The notes under the pieces: model-generated
Databases searched by the model: none
What the model was told of the DNA's origin: nothing
Seen by the model: the letters and a program-made list of their open reading frames with translations, nothing else
From: Polyangiaceae bacterium
Lineage (GTDB): Bacteria; Myxococcota_A; Polyangia; Nannocystales; Nannocystaceae
Assembly (NCBI GenBank): GCA_026989935.1
Contig: JALSIN010000411.1
Location: 1 to 44,852 of the forward strand
Reading direction: 5' to 3'
Length of the DNA stretch: 44,852 bases
Shown: one piece after another, positions 22,833 to 30,418 of the stretch
Layout: the number at the start of each line of letters is the position of its first letter
Position numbering within the stretch: the first letter of the stretch is position 1
Program-made: the position numbers and the translations under genes

Positions 22833-24326
22833 CTACGGCGCCGGGACGACGCGGTAGACGCTGCCGGCGGGTCCGCCCCCATCGAAGGCGGTGAAGAACA
22901 CGTCGCCCCAGGCGTTCCAGCCGTTGCCGGAGACGTTGCCAGGCACCGACACGCCCAGGTCGCCCAGATCGTCGAGGTTCGTGCCGTCGAAGGTGAGGCC
23001 ACGCAGGCGGCGGTTACAGAAGTCCGAGTAGAGGTACAGCCCGTCCCAGGCGGGCACCTCGCAGGAGCGATAGACCGCACCGCCCGCGACGGCGCACCCG
23101 TTCAAGCCGTCGAGAGAAAGATGCACCAGCGGCGACGTCAAGCCGTCGGCATTCTCCTCGTTGGGGGCGGCTGCGGGGGCACAGGGCGGGCCACCGCAAT
23201 TCGTCGTCGAGGAGCACTCGTTGCCCTCCATCCGTACCCAGCCGTAGTCCCGGCCGGCCTCGATGGCGTCGATCTCGTCGGCCAGGTCCTGCCCCACGTC
23301 CCCCGCGAAGAGGATCCCCGTTGGCGGATCGAAGGAAAAGCGCCACGGGTTACGCAGACCGAGCGCGAAGATCTCCGGGGCCGTGCCCGCCTGCTCCACG
23401 AAGGGGTTGTCGGGTGGGATCGTGTAGTCGAAGGGCCCGAACTGGGGGCACGTGGCGCAGGCCGACGGCATGTCGGGCGTACCGTCCGGCTCCACCCCGA
23501 TTCGCAGCATCTTCGCCAGCAGCACGCTCGTGTCGCGGCTCGCGTCCCCGGCCGAATCGCATGCGCCGCCGCCGTCCCCCATCCCGATGTACAGGTAACC
23601 GTCCGCCCCGAACGCGATCATGCCGCCGTTGTGGTTGCCGGCGGGCTGCGCGATCTCGATCACGACGCGCTCGCTGGACGGATCGGCCTTGTTCGGGTCG
23701 TTGGGGTCGAGGAAGAACTCCGAGACCCGAGTGCGCCGCGGCGAGTCCTGCGTGATGTAGTTGACGTAGAAGCGAGGATCCTGCGGAAAGTCCGGATGGA
23801 ACGCAAGTCCCAGCAGTCCGGCTTCGTTGGGCCCGTCGTCCACGGCCGCCGTGATGTCGAGGAAGGTATCCTGCGGCGCCGTGGTCTCCCCGGGCTCGAG
23901 CAACCGGATCGTGCCCGCCTGCTCCACCACGAACAGCCGGTCGGGCTCGGTGGGGTGGCCGAGCGCCAGGACGGGGAGCAAGAAGCCATCGGCCACCAGT
24001 TCGACGGCGACCTGCGGCATCCCGTCCACCGGGTCGTAGGGACACGGTGGGATCGTTCCGCCGGTGGTCCCGGCGGTGGTGCCGGTCGCCGTGCCGTCGG
24101 TGGTCGCGGTCCCGGTGCTGGTCGCGGTGCCGGTGGCGGTCGCGGTGCCGGTGGCGGTCGCGGTGCCGGTGGCGGTCGCGGCGCCGGAGGACGCTGCAGT
24201 CGTGCCCGCCGTGCCCGTGGTACCGGAGCCGCCGCCGTCGTCGCCGCAGGCACCGGCCAGCGACAGCACGGCCAGGGCCGTGACGCACGCGCTCGGATGG
24301 AACCCGATGGAGGAAGGGTGTTTCAT
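22833..24326 (-). CDS. PQQ-dependent sugar dehydrogenase-type lipoprotein
   Basis: A 497-residue predicted lipoprotein: lipobox LAGAC with Cys27, then a Thr/Ala/Gly linker (about residues 30-90) encoded by short DNA repeats, then a six-bladed beta-propeller of the soluble glucose/aldose dehydrogenase family (GSDH). Diagnostic segments are PTEPDRLFVVEQAGTIRLL, GLLGLAFHPDFPQDPRFYVN, the NHNGGMIAFGADGYLYIGMG block holding the conserved PQQ-site His, and FALGLRNPWRFSFDPPTG followed by GDVGQ. Such enzymes oxidise aldose sugars outside the cytoplasm and pass electrons to the respiratory chain. Ten or so extra cysteines suggest disulphides. The ATG at 24326 lies 9 bases behind a TATGCT hexamer with no Shine-Dalgarno sequence. 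Some GSDH-fold proteins lack enzyme activity, so the substrate remains open. Confidence 0.88.
   Translation of the reverse strand: MKHPSSIGFHPSACVTALAVLSLAGACGDDGGGSGTTGTAGTTAASSGAATATGTATATGTATATGTATSTGTATTDGTATGTTAGTTGGTIPPCPYDPVDGMPQVAVELVADGFLLPVLALGHPTEPDRLFVVEQAGTIRLLEPGETTAPQDTFLDITAAVDDGPNEAGLLGLAFHPDFPQDPRFYVNYITQDSPRRTRVSEFFLDPNDPNKADPSSERVVIEIAQPAGNHNGGMIAFGADGYLYIGMGDGGGACDSAGDASRDTSVLLAKMLRIGVEPDGTPDMPSACATCPQFGPFDYTIPPDNPFVEQAGTAPEIFALGLRNPWRFSFDPPTGILFAGDVGQDLADEIDAIEAGRDYGWVRMEGNECSSTTNCGGPPCAPAAAPNEENADGLTSPLVHLSLDGLNGCAVAGGAVYRSCEVPAWDGLYLYSDFCNRRLRGLTFDGTNLDDLGDLGVSVPGNVSGNGWNAWGDVFFTAFDGGGPAGSVYRVVPAP
24103..24181. repeat. 18-bp tandem repeats coding the lipoprotein linker
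   Basis: Three exact copies of an 18-base unit (GTCGCGGTGCCGGTGGCG) fill 24121-24174, with an imperfect copy before (24103-24120) and a partial one after. In the gene on the minus strand they encode the repeated Thr-Ala-Thr-Gly linker after the lipobox. The unit is a multiple of three, so copy-number change would lengthen or shorten the linker in frame. Confidence 0.85.
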
Positions 24327-24335
24327 GGTTCGCGC

Positions 24336-24341
24336 AGCATA
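24336..24341 (-). promoter_or_regulatory. Putative -10 box of a leaderless promoter (sugar dehydrogenase lipoprotein)
   Basis: On the minus strand TATGCT followed by GCG lies 9 bases before the ATG at 24326, in the 35-base gap behind the kinase gene. It resembles the TATGATGCG in front of the 169-aa lipoprotein. No -35 element is evident. Confidence 0.45.
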
Positions 24342-24361
24342 CCACCCGCCCGCAGGCGCCC

Positions 24362-26299
24362 CTAGCGCCGAGCCACGCACATCACGCGCGCCTTCTTGTC
24401 CAACGGGACGGGACGAACCGATCCGTCCAGGGCGTTGAAGTACTGCCTCTTGTCTCCAACCCGGTCCTTCGTGACGTAGAGGGCCTTGTGGGGCAACACC
24501 TCCCGTCCCTGGGCCAGTTCGTTCGCCGAGGGGAGTCGCCAGCCGCGCAGGCGCCCGAAGCGCTTGCGCGCGAGCCTGCGGCAGTGGACCCGGGCCCGAT
24601 CATAGGGCAAAAGCGGCGTCGGCTCGCCGACCGCGAAGTACAGGCGGCCGCGCCGTGCCACCTTGGACGGGTCGGGGCGCCGGTGCTTCTTCGGTGCGGG
24701 GCGTGTTCCGGACTCGGATCCCTGTGTCTTCGGACCGCCGTCGCCGGCCGCGCCCGCCGTGGGGGCGCCGGGCGTTTCACCCGATGGGGAGACGCCGCCG
24801 CCGTCGCCCGGTCCCGTCGCCCCCTCGCCCCCGCCGCCGTCGCCCGCCGTGGCCCTGGGGTCGGCGGGACCCGTCGGTCCGGCGTCCGGGAGGGGCGAGG
24901 CACGGGCGCCGGTCGTGCTGGAAGGGGACGAACCGCCGGCGGTTCCGGCCGCCGCCGTGCCGGGCGTGTCTCCGCCGGCCCAAGGCCCGATGCCGCGCGC
25001 GCGAACCCACCACACCGCGCCCGCGGTCAGGGCGAGCACGGCGAGCAACAGCGGCCACCGGCGGGGACCGGCGCCGCGCAGGGTGGACGGCGGCGGGAGC
25101 GTTCCTGGTGCACTGCCCGCCAGCGTCCAGTGCTCGTCGGCCCCTTCGACCGGTGCGACCTCCGACACCCACGAGGCAGAGGCGCTCGGCGCCGGGGGAG
25201 GCGTCACCGGAGACGGCGGCGTCGGGGCGCCGGCCAGGGACGCCGCCTGGGCCTCGGCCAGGATCCGTCGTGCAGCGGATGGCGGTGCGTCGGTCGGAGT
25301 TGCCGCTGCCGGCGCAGCGACGATGGGTGCCACGGGTTGTGAGGCGGTGCCGGCCGCTTCGGGGCTCGGGTCGAAGGGGGCGAGGCGCTCACGTAGTTGC
25401 CGGGCCGAGGCGATCCGGCGCGCGCGGTCCTTGACCAGGCATCCGTGCACGACGGCCGCGAGTCCCTCCGGCACGTCCGGCGCCACGCTGCGCAGCGGCG
25501 GCGGGTCGTGCAGGGTCACGTTCGCCAGGGTCGCCGCCAGGGTGGGCCCCAGAAACGGGTTGGAACCCGCCATCGCCGTGTACAGGATCGCTCCCATCGA
25601 CCACACGTCGGCCCGTGCGTCCACGCCCGCCGCCCCACTGGTCTGCTCCGGCGCCATGTACTCGGGCGTGCCCATCAACACGCCCTGGCGCGTGCGCCCG
25701 CCGCCCACGTCGCGCGTAAACTTCGACACCCCGAAGTCCATCAGCTTGACCAGCAGCCGGCCCGGCGCCGGCTCGTGCAGGAAGATGTTCTCCGGCTTGA
25801 GGTCACGGTGGACGATCCCCGCCTCGTGGGCCGCCGCGAGACCTTCGAGGGCCTGGCGCACGATGAGCACGCAAAGCCCCGGCTCCACCCGGCCGAGTTG
25901 CTCGATGAGCGCGGCGAAGCTGCGGCCGGACAGAAGCTCCATGACGATGTACGGACCCGCCGGGGAGTCGCCGAAGTCGTAGATGTCGCAGATGTGCGGG
26001 TTGCGGATGCGTCCGGCCGCCGTGGCCTCCTTGCGGAAGCGCTCCAGCGTGGAAGGATCCCGCGCGTACTGCGGATGCAGCAGCTTGATCGCCACCTCCC
26101 GGGCGACCCGCTCGTTGCGTGCGCGGTAGACGGTGCCCATCCCGCCCTCGCCGATCCGACCGAGGATGCGGAACTTGCCGTCGAGCAGGCGTCCTTCGAG
26201 GGGGAGCGCCGCCCCCGACACCGGGCACACGAGGACGTCGTCCGGGTGGACGGCCCCGCAACTCGGGCACGGGGCGGGGGCGGCCGGCGCGGCGGGCAT
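24362..26299 (-). CDS. Membrane-anchored Ser/Thr protein kinase with an extracytoplasmic Lcl/DUF1566-like C-terminus
   Basis: A 645-residue eukaryote-like protein kinase. It begins with a short Cys-containing ribbon (CPSCGAVHPDDVLVCPVSG, 11-29). The kinase domain spans about 43-310: GRIGEGGMGTVY at 48-58, catalytic Lys72, HRDLKPEN at 164-171, DFG at 188-190 and GTPEYMAPEQ in the activation loop, all intact. A Pro/Ala-rich linker leads to one membrane helix (RRWPLLLAVLALTAGAVWWV). The outer part has a long Gly/Pro-rich tether and a C-terminal domain of about 90 residues (YDRARVHCRRLARKRF, GWRLPSANELAQGREVL, YFNALDGS, RVMCVARR) like the Lcl/DUF1566 fold, perhaps a sensor or binding module. Divergent from the HtrA-type gene. 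TAGGCT lies 8 bases before the ATG. Confidence 0.9.
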   Translation of the reverse strand: MPAAPAAPAPCPSCGAVHPDDVLVCPVSGAALPLEGRLLDGKFRILGRIGEGGMGTVYRARNERVAREVAIKLLHPQYARDPSTLERFRKEATAAGRIRNPHICDIYDFGDSPAGPYIVMELLSGRSFAALIEQLGRVEPGLCVLIVRQALEGLAAAHEAGIVHRDLKPENIFLHEPAPGRLLVKLMDFGVSKFTRDVGGGRTRQGVLMGTPEYMAPEQTSGAAGVDARADVWSMGAILYTAMAGSNPFLGPTLAATLANVTLHDPPPLRSVAPDVPEGLAAVVHGCLVKDRARRIASARQLRERLAPFDPSPEAAGTASQPVAPIVAAPAAATPTDAPPSAARRILAEAQAASLAGAPTPPSPVTPPPAPSASASWVSEVAPVEGADEHWTLAGSAPGTLPPPSTLRGAGPRRWPLLLAVLALTAGAVWWVRARGIGPWAGGDTPGTAAAGTAGGSSPSSTTGARASPLPDAGPTGPADPRATAGDGGGGEGATGPGDGGGVSPSGETPGAPTAGAAGDGGPKTQGSESGTRPAPKKHRRPDPSKVARRGRLYFAVGEPTPLLPYDRARVHCRRLARKRFGRLRGWRLPSANELAQGREVLPHKALYVTKDRVGDKRQYFNALDGSVRPVPLDKKARVMCVARR

Positions 26300-26307
26300 G
26301 CAGGGCG

Positions 26308-26313
26308 AGCCTA
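26308..26313 (-). promoter_or_regulatory. Putative -10 box of a leaderless promoter (Ser/Thr kinase)
   Basis: On the minus strand TAGGCT lies 8 bases before the kinase ATG at 26299. No Shine-Dalgarno sequence is visible. It sits in the 99-base region divergent from the HtrA-type gene. Confidence 0.4.
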
Positions 26314-26385
26314 GCACCGCCCGGCCACCTGCCCGGGAGCCGCTCGCCGGCACGGGGGCGGCCGGCGGGGGTCGCGGCGCGCTGC

Positions 26386-26391
26386 TACATT
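26386..26391 (+). promoter_or_regulatory. Putative -10 box of a leaderless promoter (HtrA-type protease)
   Basis: TACATT lies 7 bases before the ATG at 26399. It matches TAnnnT, and no Shine-Dalgarno sequence precedes the start. No -35 is recognised in this G+C-rich stretch. Confidence 0.4.
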
Positions 26392-26398
26392 GGCGGGC

Positions 26399-27619
26399 AT
26401 GACGGGTCCACGCAAGGCGGGGACGCCCCGCCCCCTCGTGCCCCTTCGGCGGTGGGGCGCGGCGGTCCTCGTGGGGCTGTCGGCTTGCCAGGGGCCGGTG
26501 CAGCCGCCCGCGGCCGACCCTCCGAAGACGCCCGTGCCCCCGCCTGCGGCGCCGTCGGAGGCGGCCACGCTCGCCGCCACCGCGCCCGCGACGAAGACGA
26601 CGCCCACCGTGGCCCCGCCGTCGCCCGAGGCCTACGTCGAGAACGAGCGCAACACGATGGAGGTCTTCCGGGCCGCCGCGCCGGCGACGGTCTTCGTCAC
26701 CCAGATCGGCCTGGTGAAGAACCCGCTGACCCTGCGCGCCATGGAGATCCCACAGGGGACGGGCTCCGGTTTCGTGTGGGACGACCAGGGGCACATCGTG
26801 ACGAACTTCCACGTGGTGGCCGCGTCCGGCCGTCGGCCCCCGCGGATCGTCGTGCGCCTGCAGGACCAGTCCACCTACGAAGGGCGCCTGGTGGGGATCG
26901 ATCCCACGAAGGACATCGCCGTGCTGCGGATCGACGCGCCGCGCGACAAGCTCACGCCCATCGCCGTGTTGCCCCCGGGGGTCCCCCTCGCGGTGGGCCA
27001 AAAGGCCATCGCCATCGGCAACCCCTTCGGGCTCGACCACACGCTCACCGTGGGGGTGATCTCGGCGCTCGGGCGCGAGGTCCGCGGGATCGGAGGGGTG
27101 ACGATCCGCGACATGATCCAGACGGATGCGGCGATCAACCCGGGCAACTCCGGCGGCCCGCTGCTCGACTCGCGCGGCCGCCTCATCGGCATGAACACCA
27201 TGATCTTCAGCAAGTCGGGCGCGTCGGCGGGGGTGGGGTTCGCGGTGCCGGTGTCCACGATCCGCCGGGTGGTGCCCCAGATCATCGCGCACGGAAAGCC
27301 CACGCGCGTGGGGATCGGCGTGTCCGTGCTCGACGACTCCATCGCGCACCGGGTGGGGATCGCGGGCGTCGTCATCCGGGAGGTGCTCCCCGGCTCCCCG
27401 GCCCATCGCGCCGGCCTGCGGGGGCTTGCGCACACGCGCCGCGGCCCCGTGATCCAGGACGTGCTCGTATCGGTGGACGGGGCGCCCGTGCGCAGCTTCG
27501 ACGACCTCTTCACGGCCCTCGACGCGCGGCGGGCGGGGGAGCGCGTGGAGTTCGGCGTCCTCGACCTCCAGCGCGGGGCCACCCGACGGGTGACGATCCC
27601 GCTCATCGAGTTGGAGTGA
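26399..27619 (+). CDS. HtrA/Deg-type S1C serine protease lipoprotein with one PDZ domain
   Basis: Periplasmic or envelope-bound quality-control protease of 406 residues. It has a lipobox LSAC with Cys30, so it is a lipoprotein rather than soluble DegP, then a Pro/Ala linker to about residue 78. The trypsin-like domain follows with His138 (TNFHVV), Asp172 (TKDIAVL) and Ser251 (NPGNSGGP), a complete triad. One C-terminal PDZ domain runs from about 305 to 400 (GIGVSVLD, VLPGSPAHRAGLRG, DVLVSVDGAPVRSFDDLFTA). The ATG at 26399 was preferred over a TTG three codons earlier. It diverges from the Ser/Thr kinase gene and is followed after 19 bases by the pseudouridine synthase gene, likely on one transcript. 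Confidence 0.93.
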   Translation: MTGPRKAGTPRPLVPLRRWGAAVLVGLSACQGPVQPPAADPPKTPVPPPAAPSEAATLAATAPATKTTPTVAPPSPEAYVENERNTMEVFRAAAPATVFVTQIGLVKNPLTLRAMEIPQGTGSGFVWDDQGHIVTNFHVVAASGRRPPRIVVRLQDQSTYEGRLVGIDPTKDIAVLRIDAPRDKLTPIAVLPPGVPLAVGQKAIAIGNPFGLDHTLTVGVISALGREVRGIGGVTIRDMIQTDAAINPGNSGGPLLDSRGRLIGMNTMIFSKSGASAGVGFAVPVSTIRRVVPQIIAHGKPTRVGIGVSVLDDSIAHRVGIAGVVIREVLPGSPAHRAGLRGLAHTRRGPVIQDVLVSVDGAPVRSFDDLFTALDARRAGERVEFGVLDLQRGATRRVTIPLIELE

Positions 27620-27638
27620 CCCCACCCGGCCTGGACCC

Positions 27639-28532
27639 ATGCCCCGCAGCCCCCGCCGGTTCCGAGTGGTGCCTCCCGAAGACGGCCTGCGCCTTGGTCA
27701 ACTCCTCGCACGGCGCCTGCCCGAGGTGGACATGGCCCGGGCTCGGGCCATCGTACGGGCGGGCGGCGCCTACGTGGGACGTACCCGCGTGCGCATGCCG
27801 GATTTTCGGGTGCAGGCCGGCGAGCGGGTCACCGTACACCTCGAGGCGGCGGACATCGAGCCCCTCGATCCCGACCGGCTCGTGATCCGGTACGAGGACG
27901 AGCACCTGGTCGTGGTGGACAAGCCGCCCGGCGTGCCCACGGTGGCGACGCGGCAGGCGGTGCGCGGCACGGTGGCCGAGGCCCTGCGCCGGCGGCTCGA
28001 ACGCCGCGGCGTCGCGCGTCCCTACGTGGGCGAGGTCCACCGGCTCGACCTCGAGGCCTCCGGCCTGGTGATGTTCGCCGTGCGCGGTGCGATCCAGCGC
28101 AGCCTGTACGAACGGTTCGTCTCCCACGCGATCGTTCGAATCTACCGCGCGCTCCTCGACGGCGACGCGCCGGCGGCGTGGACGGCCGACGCCCCGCTGG
28201 CCCCGGCGCGCGGCGGGCGGACCCGCGCGGGCGCGGGAGGACGCCCGGCCGTCACCCACTTCGTGCGCCTGGCCCGCCGCCCGGTCGCCGGGCGACCCGC
28301 GACCCTCGTCGAAGCCACCCTCGAGACCGGCCGCACGCATCAGATCCGCGCGCACGCGGCCGCGGGCGGGCACCCCATCGTCGGCGACGCCCGCTACGGC
28401 GGTCCGCCCTCGCCCGAGGGCCGCCTGCACCTGCACGCGGTGCGCCTGGCCTTCGAGCATCCGGTCACGGGCCGGCCCGTGGAGATCGACAGCCCGCCGC
28501 CCGCCTGGGCGGTGGTGGACGGGCGCGCATAG
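27639..28532 (+). CDS. RluA-family RNA pseudouridine synthase
   Basis: Converts uridine to pseudouridine in rRNA or tRNA; 297 residues, normal length. An N-terminal S4-type RNA-binding stretch (LGQLLARRLPEVDMARARAIVRAGGAYV in part, residues 18-46) precedes the catalytic domain. Motifs seen: EDEHLVVVDKPPGVPT at 86-101, HRLDLEASGL at 134-143 with the catalytic Asp137, and ATLETGRTHQIRAHAAAGGHPIVGD. The linker AAWTADAPLAPARGGRTRAG is basic and variable in this family. It follows the HtrA-type gene closely and converges on the AstA-like gene. Members RluC, RluD, TruC and YlyB-type differ in target; this one cannot be placed by eye. Confidence 0.92.
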   Translation: MPRSPRRFRVVPPEDGLRLGQLLARRLPEVDMARARAIVRAGGAYVGRTRVRMPDFRVQAGERVTVHLEAADIEPLDPDRLVIRYEDEHLVVVDKPPGVPTVATRQAVRGTVAEALRRRLERRGVARPYVGEVHRLDLEASGLVMFAVRGAIQRSLYERFVSHAIVRIYRALLDGDAPAAWTADAPLAPARGGRTRAGAGGRPAVTHFVRLARRPVAGRPATLVEATLETGRTHQIRAHAAAGGHPIVGDARYGGPPSPEGRLHLHAVRLAFEHPVTGRPVEIDSPPPAWAVVDGRA

Positions 28533-28553
28533 GCGGGGCGGCCGGCGGCGACG

Positions 28554-29678
28554 TCACCCGGCCAGGGACGAGGGGCGGCGATCCGTGGCGCGGCGGACCG
28601 GGCGCAGGGCGGCGAGGACCTCCCCCGCCTCCCCCGGACGGCCGAGCGCCAGACGCTCCAGGGCCGCGGGATCCACCACGAGCACGTCCGGGTCGTCCGG
28701 GTCCACCGTCACGTGGGTGAAGACGGCGCGAAACCGCGGGACCACGTCGGCCGTCACGGCGACGATGGCCGGCAGCGCGGAGGGGCCCGGTTGACCCGGG
28801 CGCGTGGCGTAGCGGCGGGTGGCCCGCACGAGCGTGACCTGGTCCGTGGGGGCCTCCACGTGCGGCCCGCCGTCGAAGGGATCGACCCGCCCGGCGTAGG
28901 CAAAGCCCACCGACTCGAGCAGGCGCAGGGCGCCTACGGTGTTCGGGCCCACGGTTCCGATGGCGGCCTGCACCTCCTCGGGCAGCAGGCTGGCGTGGAT
29001 CGGCATCCGCGGGAAGAGGTTCCAGATGAAGGTCTTGTCGAACCGGCTGAGCCGGTCGGCTTCGTCGTAGGACAGCCCCGTGAACCGGTGGCCGAGGGCG
29101 TCCCAAAGGGGACTCTTCGTGGCGCCCTCCGGGCCGCGAAACAGCGGCGGCAACAGCTCCGCCAGCAGCCGGTCGCGAAACCACGGGCGGTGGGCGGCGA
29201 TGAACACGAAGCGCGACAGCGACAGCAGCCGGCCGAGCTTTTGCGGGTGGCGGCGAAGGCCCGGGTCGAGGACCAGGCCGCCGAGCTCGGTGGGGCCATG
29301 GTAGGTCAGCCCCAGATGGAGCATCGTGTGCTCCATGTGGATGTGCTGCACGCGCCCGTCGGGGAAGTGCAGCTTGGCGTGGCGCTCCTCCGTGCTGACC
29401 GTGAAGTAGACGTGGGGATCGTCGTACGTGCCGTGCTGGGCGTGGATCATCGAGGTGCCGACGACCCGGCCGTCGGGAGCTTCCAGGGCGAACAACAGGC
29501 GGCGATCCGGATCGAAGGGGCCCGGTGCGAACGAAGCGACCGAACGGGTCAGAAGGCCCTCGATGTAGTCGGGCTCCGGCGGCAGGTTCAAGGTGTTGAG
29601 GTGCCGCGCGAGTCCGAAGATCGCGGCCTCGTCCGCCGCCTGGGCCTCGCGCAGCAGGAAGTAGGGTTCGGCGGCCAC
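28554..29678 (-). CDS. Arginine N-succinyltransferase (AstA)-family acyltransferase
   Basis: A 374-residue GNAT-fold enzyme of the AstA family, which transfers succinyl from succinyl-CoA to arginine or ornithine as the first step of the arginine succinyltransferase pathway. Recognised blocks are LREAQAADEAAIFGLA at 9-24, LLFALEAPDGRVVGTSMI, HGPTELGGLVLDPGLRRHPQ, GRLLSLSRFVFIAAHRPWF, LPPLFRGPEGATKSPLWDAL with GHRFTGLSYDEADRLS, and FPRMPIHASLLPEEVQAAIG. No other ast genes (astB, C, D, E) are in the window, so its role in catabolism is unproven and another acceptor is possible. The start is GTG 29678; CATAAT lies 8 bases upstream and no Shine-Dalgarno sequence is present. It follows ssb by 68 bases. 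Confidence 0.85.
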   Translation of the reverse strand: MAAEPYFLLREAQAADEAAIFGLARHLNTLNLPPEPDYIEGLLTRSVASFAPGPFDPDRRLLFALEAPDGRVVGTSMIHAQHGTYDDPHVYFTVSTEERHAKLHFPDGRVQHIHMEHTMLHLGLTYHGPTELGGLVLDPGLRRHPQKLGRLLSLSRFVFIAAHRPWFRDRLLAELLPPLFRGPEGATKSPLWDALGHRFTGLSYDEADRLSRFDKTFIWNLFPRMPIHASLLPEEVQAAIGTVGPNTVGALRLLESVGFAYAGRVDPFDGGPHVEAPTDQVTLVRATRRYATRPGQPGPSALPAIVAVTADVVPRFRAVFTHVTVDPDDPDVLVVDPAALERLALGRPGEAGEVLAALRPVRRATDRRPSSLAG

Positions 29679-29686
29679 GGCGGCCC

Positions 29687-29692
29687 ATTATG
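29687..29692 (-). promoter_or_regulatory. Putative -10 box of a leaderless promoter (AstA-like gene)
   Basis: On the minus strand CATAAT (five of six matches to TATAAT) lies 8 bases before the GTG at 29678, inside the 68-base gap after ssb. It would give the AstA-like gene its own leaderless transcript. Confidence 0.45.
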
Positions 29693-29746
29693 CCGGGCGG
29701 GGCGCCGTGCGGCCACGAACCCACCGGCTGCGGGCCGGCCCCCCGG

Positions 29747-30190
29747 TCAGAACGGGATGTCGTCGTCGCCGCCGCCGTCGGGCATGGTGTCGTTGAATGC
29801 CGGCTCGGCGCCGAAGCTGTCGTCCGACGGTGGGGGCGGCTGGTCGTCGCCGCGCCCTCGGCCGCCGCCGAGGAACTGCACGTCGATGGCGACCACCTCG
29901 GTGATGTAACGCTTGTTCCCGTCGCGGTCGTCGTAGCTTCGCGTCTGCAGGCGTCCTTCGATGAACACCGGCTGCCCCTTCGTCAGGTATTGGGAGCAAC
30001 GCTGGCCCTGTTGCCCCCACACCACGACGCGGTGCCACTCCGTCTGCTTCTGCTGCTGGCCCGACCGGTCCGTGTAGCGGCGGGTGGTCGCCACGTTGAG
30101 CTGACACACCGGGGTCTGGTTCTGCGTATACCGAAGCTCGGGGTCGCGGCCGAGGTTGCCGAGGAGAAAGACCTTGTTGTAGCCTGCCAT
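29747..30190 (-). CDS. ssb: Single-stranded DNA-binding protein
   Basis: A 147-residue SSB that coats single-stranded DNA in replication, repair and recombination. The OB-fold fills residues 1-110 ([77 protein letters not shown]). A short Gly/Asp/Pro-rich tail ends in the conserved acidic tip DDDIPF that recruits partner proteins. The ATG at 30190 has GGAG about seven bases upstream, one of the few clear Shine-Dalgarno sites in the window. The reading frame is open further upstream without resemblance. It is divergent from the GT2-like gene. Confidence 0.97.
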   Translation of the reverse strand: MAGYNKVFLLGNLGRDPELRYTQNQTPVCQLNVATTRRYTDRSGQQQKQTEWHRVVVWGQQGQRCSQYLTKGQPVFIEGRLQTRSYDDRDGNKRYITEVVAIDVQFLGGGRGRGDDQPPPPSDDSFGAEPAFNDTMPDGGGDDDIPF

Positions 30191-30418
30191 GGGGTTGCTC
30201 CGAATCGTGGTGAGAGGGAGAGGATCGATGCGCCCGCGGTTCGACCGGGATGCCGGGGCCGCCGCGTCGAACGCATGGGATCGGGTCGGCCGCGGCGGGC
30301 ATGTTTTGCACACGCGCCGGCCGGGGCCAAGCACCCCGGCGTGAAACGGCGTTCACACCGCCGTGCGACCGTCTTGCGCACTTGACGCCCCGGCCCGCCG
30401 GCCTTCAATTGGACGGCG
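30191..30418. other. Divergent regulatory region between ssb and the GT2-like gene
   Basis: No gene is seen. It holds a 7-bp inverted repeat GCCGGGG/CCCCGGC (30320-30326 and 30334-30340, loop of 7) and a smaller dyad GTGAA-N6-TTCAC (30341-30356), followed by the plus-strand promoter at 30382-30410. The second dyad is operator-like, and ssb genes are often SOS-regulated, but it does not match a LexA site that I can name with confidence. Confidence 0.4.
30382..30410 (+). promoter_or_regulatory. Putative promoter of the GT2-like gene, near-leaderless
   Basis: TTGACG (30382-30387) and TCAATT (30405-30410) are 17 bp apart. The GTG start codon at 30419 follows the -10 by 8 bases, so the transcript should begin at or just before it. 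The -35 is five of six to consensus. Confidence 0.45.

Noticed and set aside
24103-24181. CRISPR-like direct repeats
   Set aside because: The units are contiguous 18-mers without spacers and encode a Thr/Ala/Gly linker in frame.
24362-27640. A kinase-gene frame extending upstream across the HtrA-type gene
   Set aside because: The extension is antisense to the protease gene, is composed of His/Arg/Gly-rich shadow sequence, and has no domain; the kinase N-terminus fits ATG 26299.
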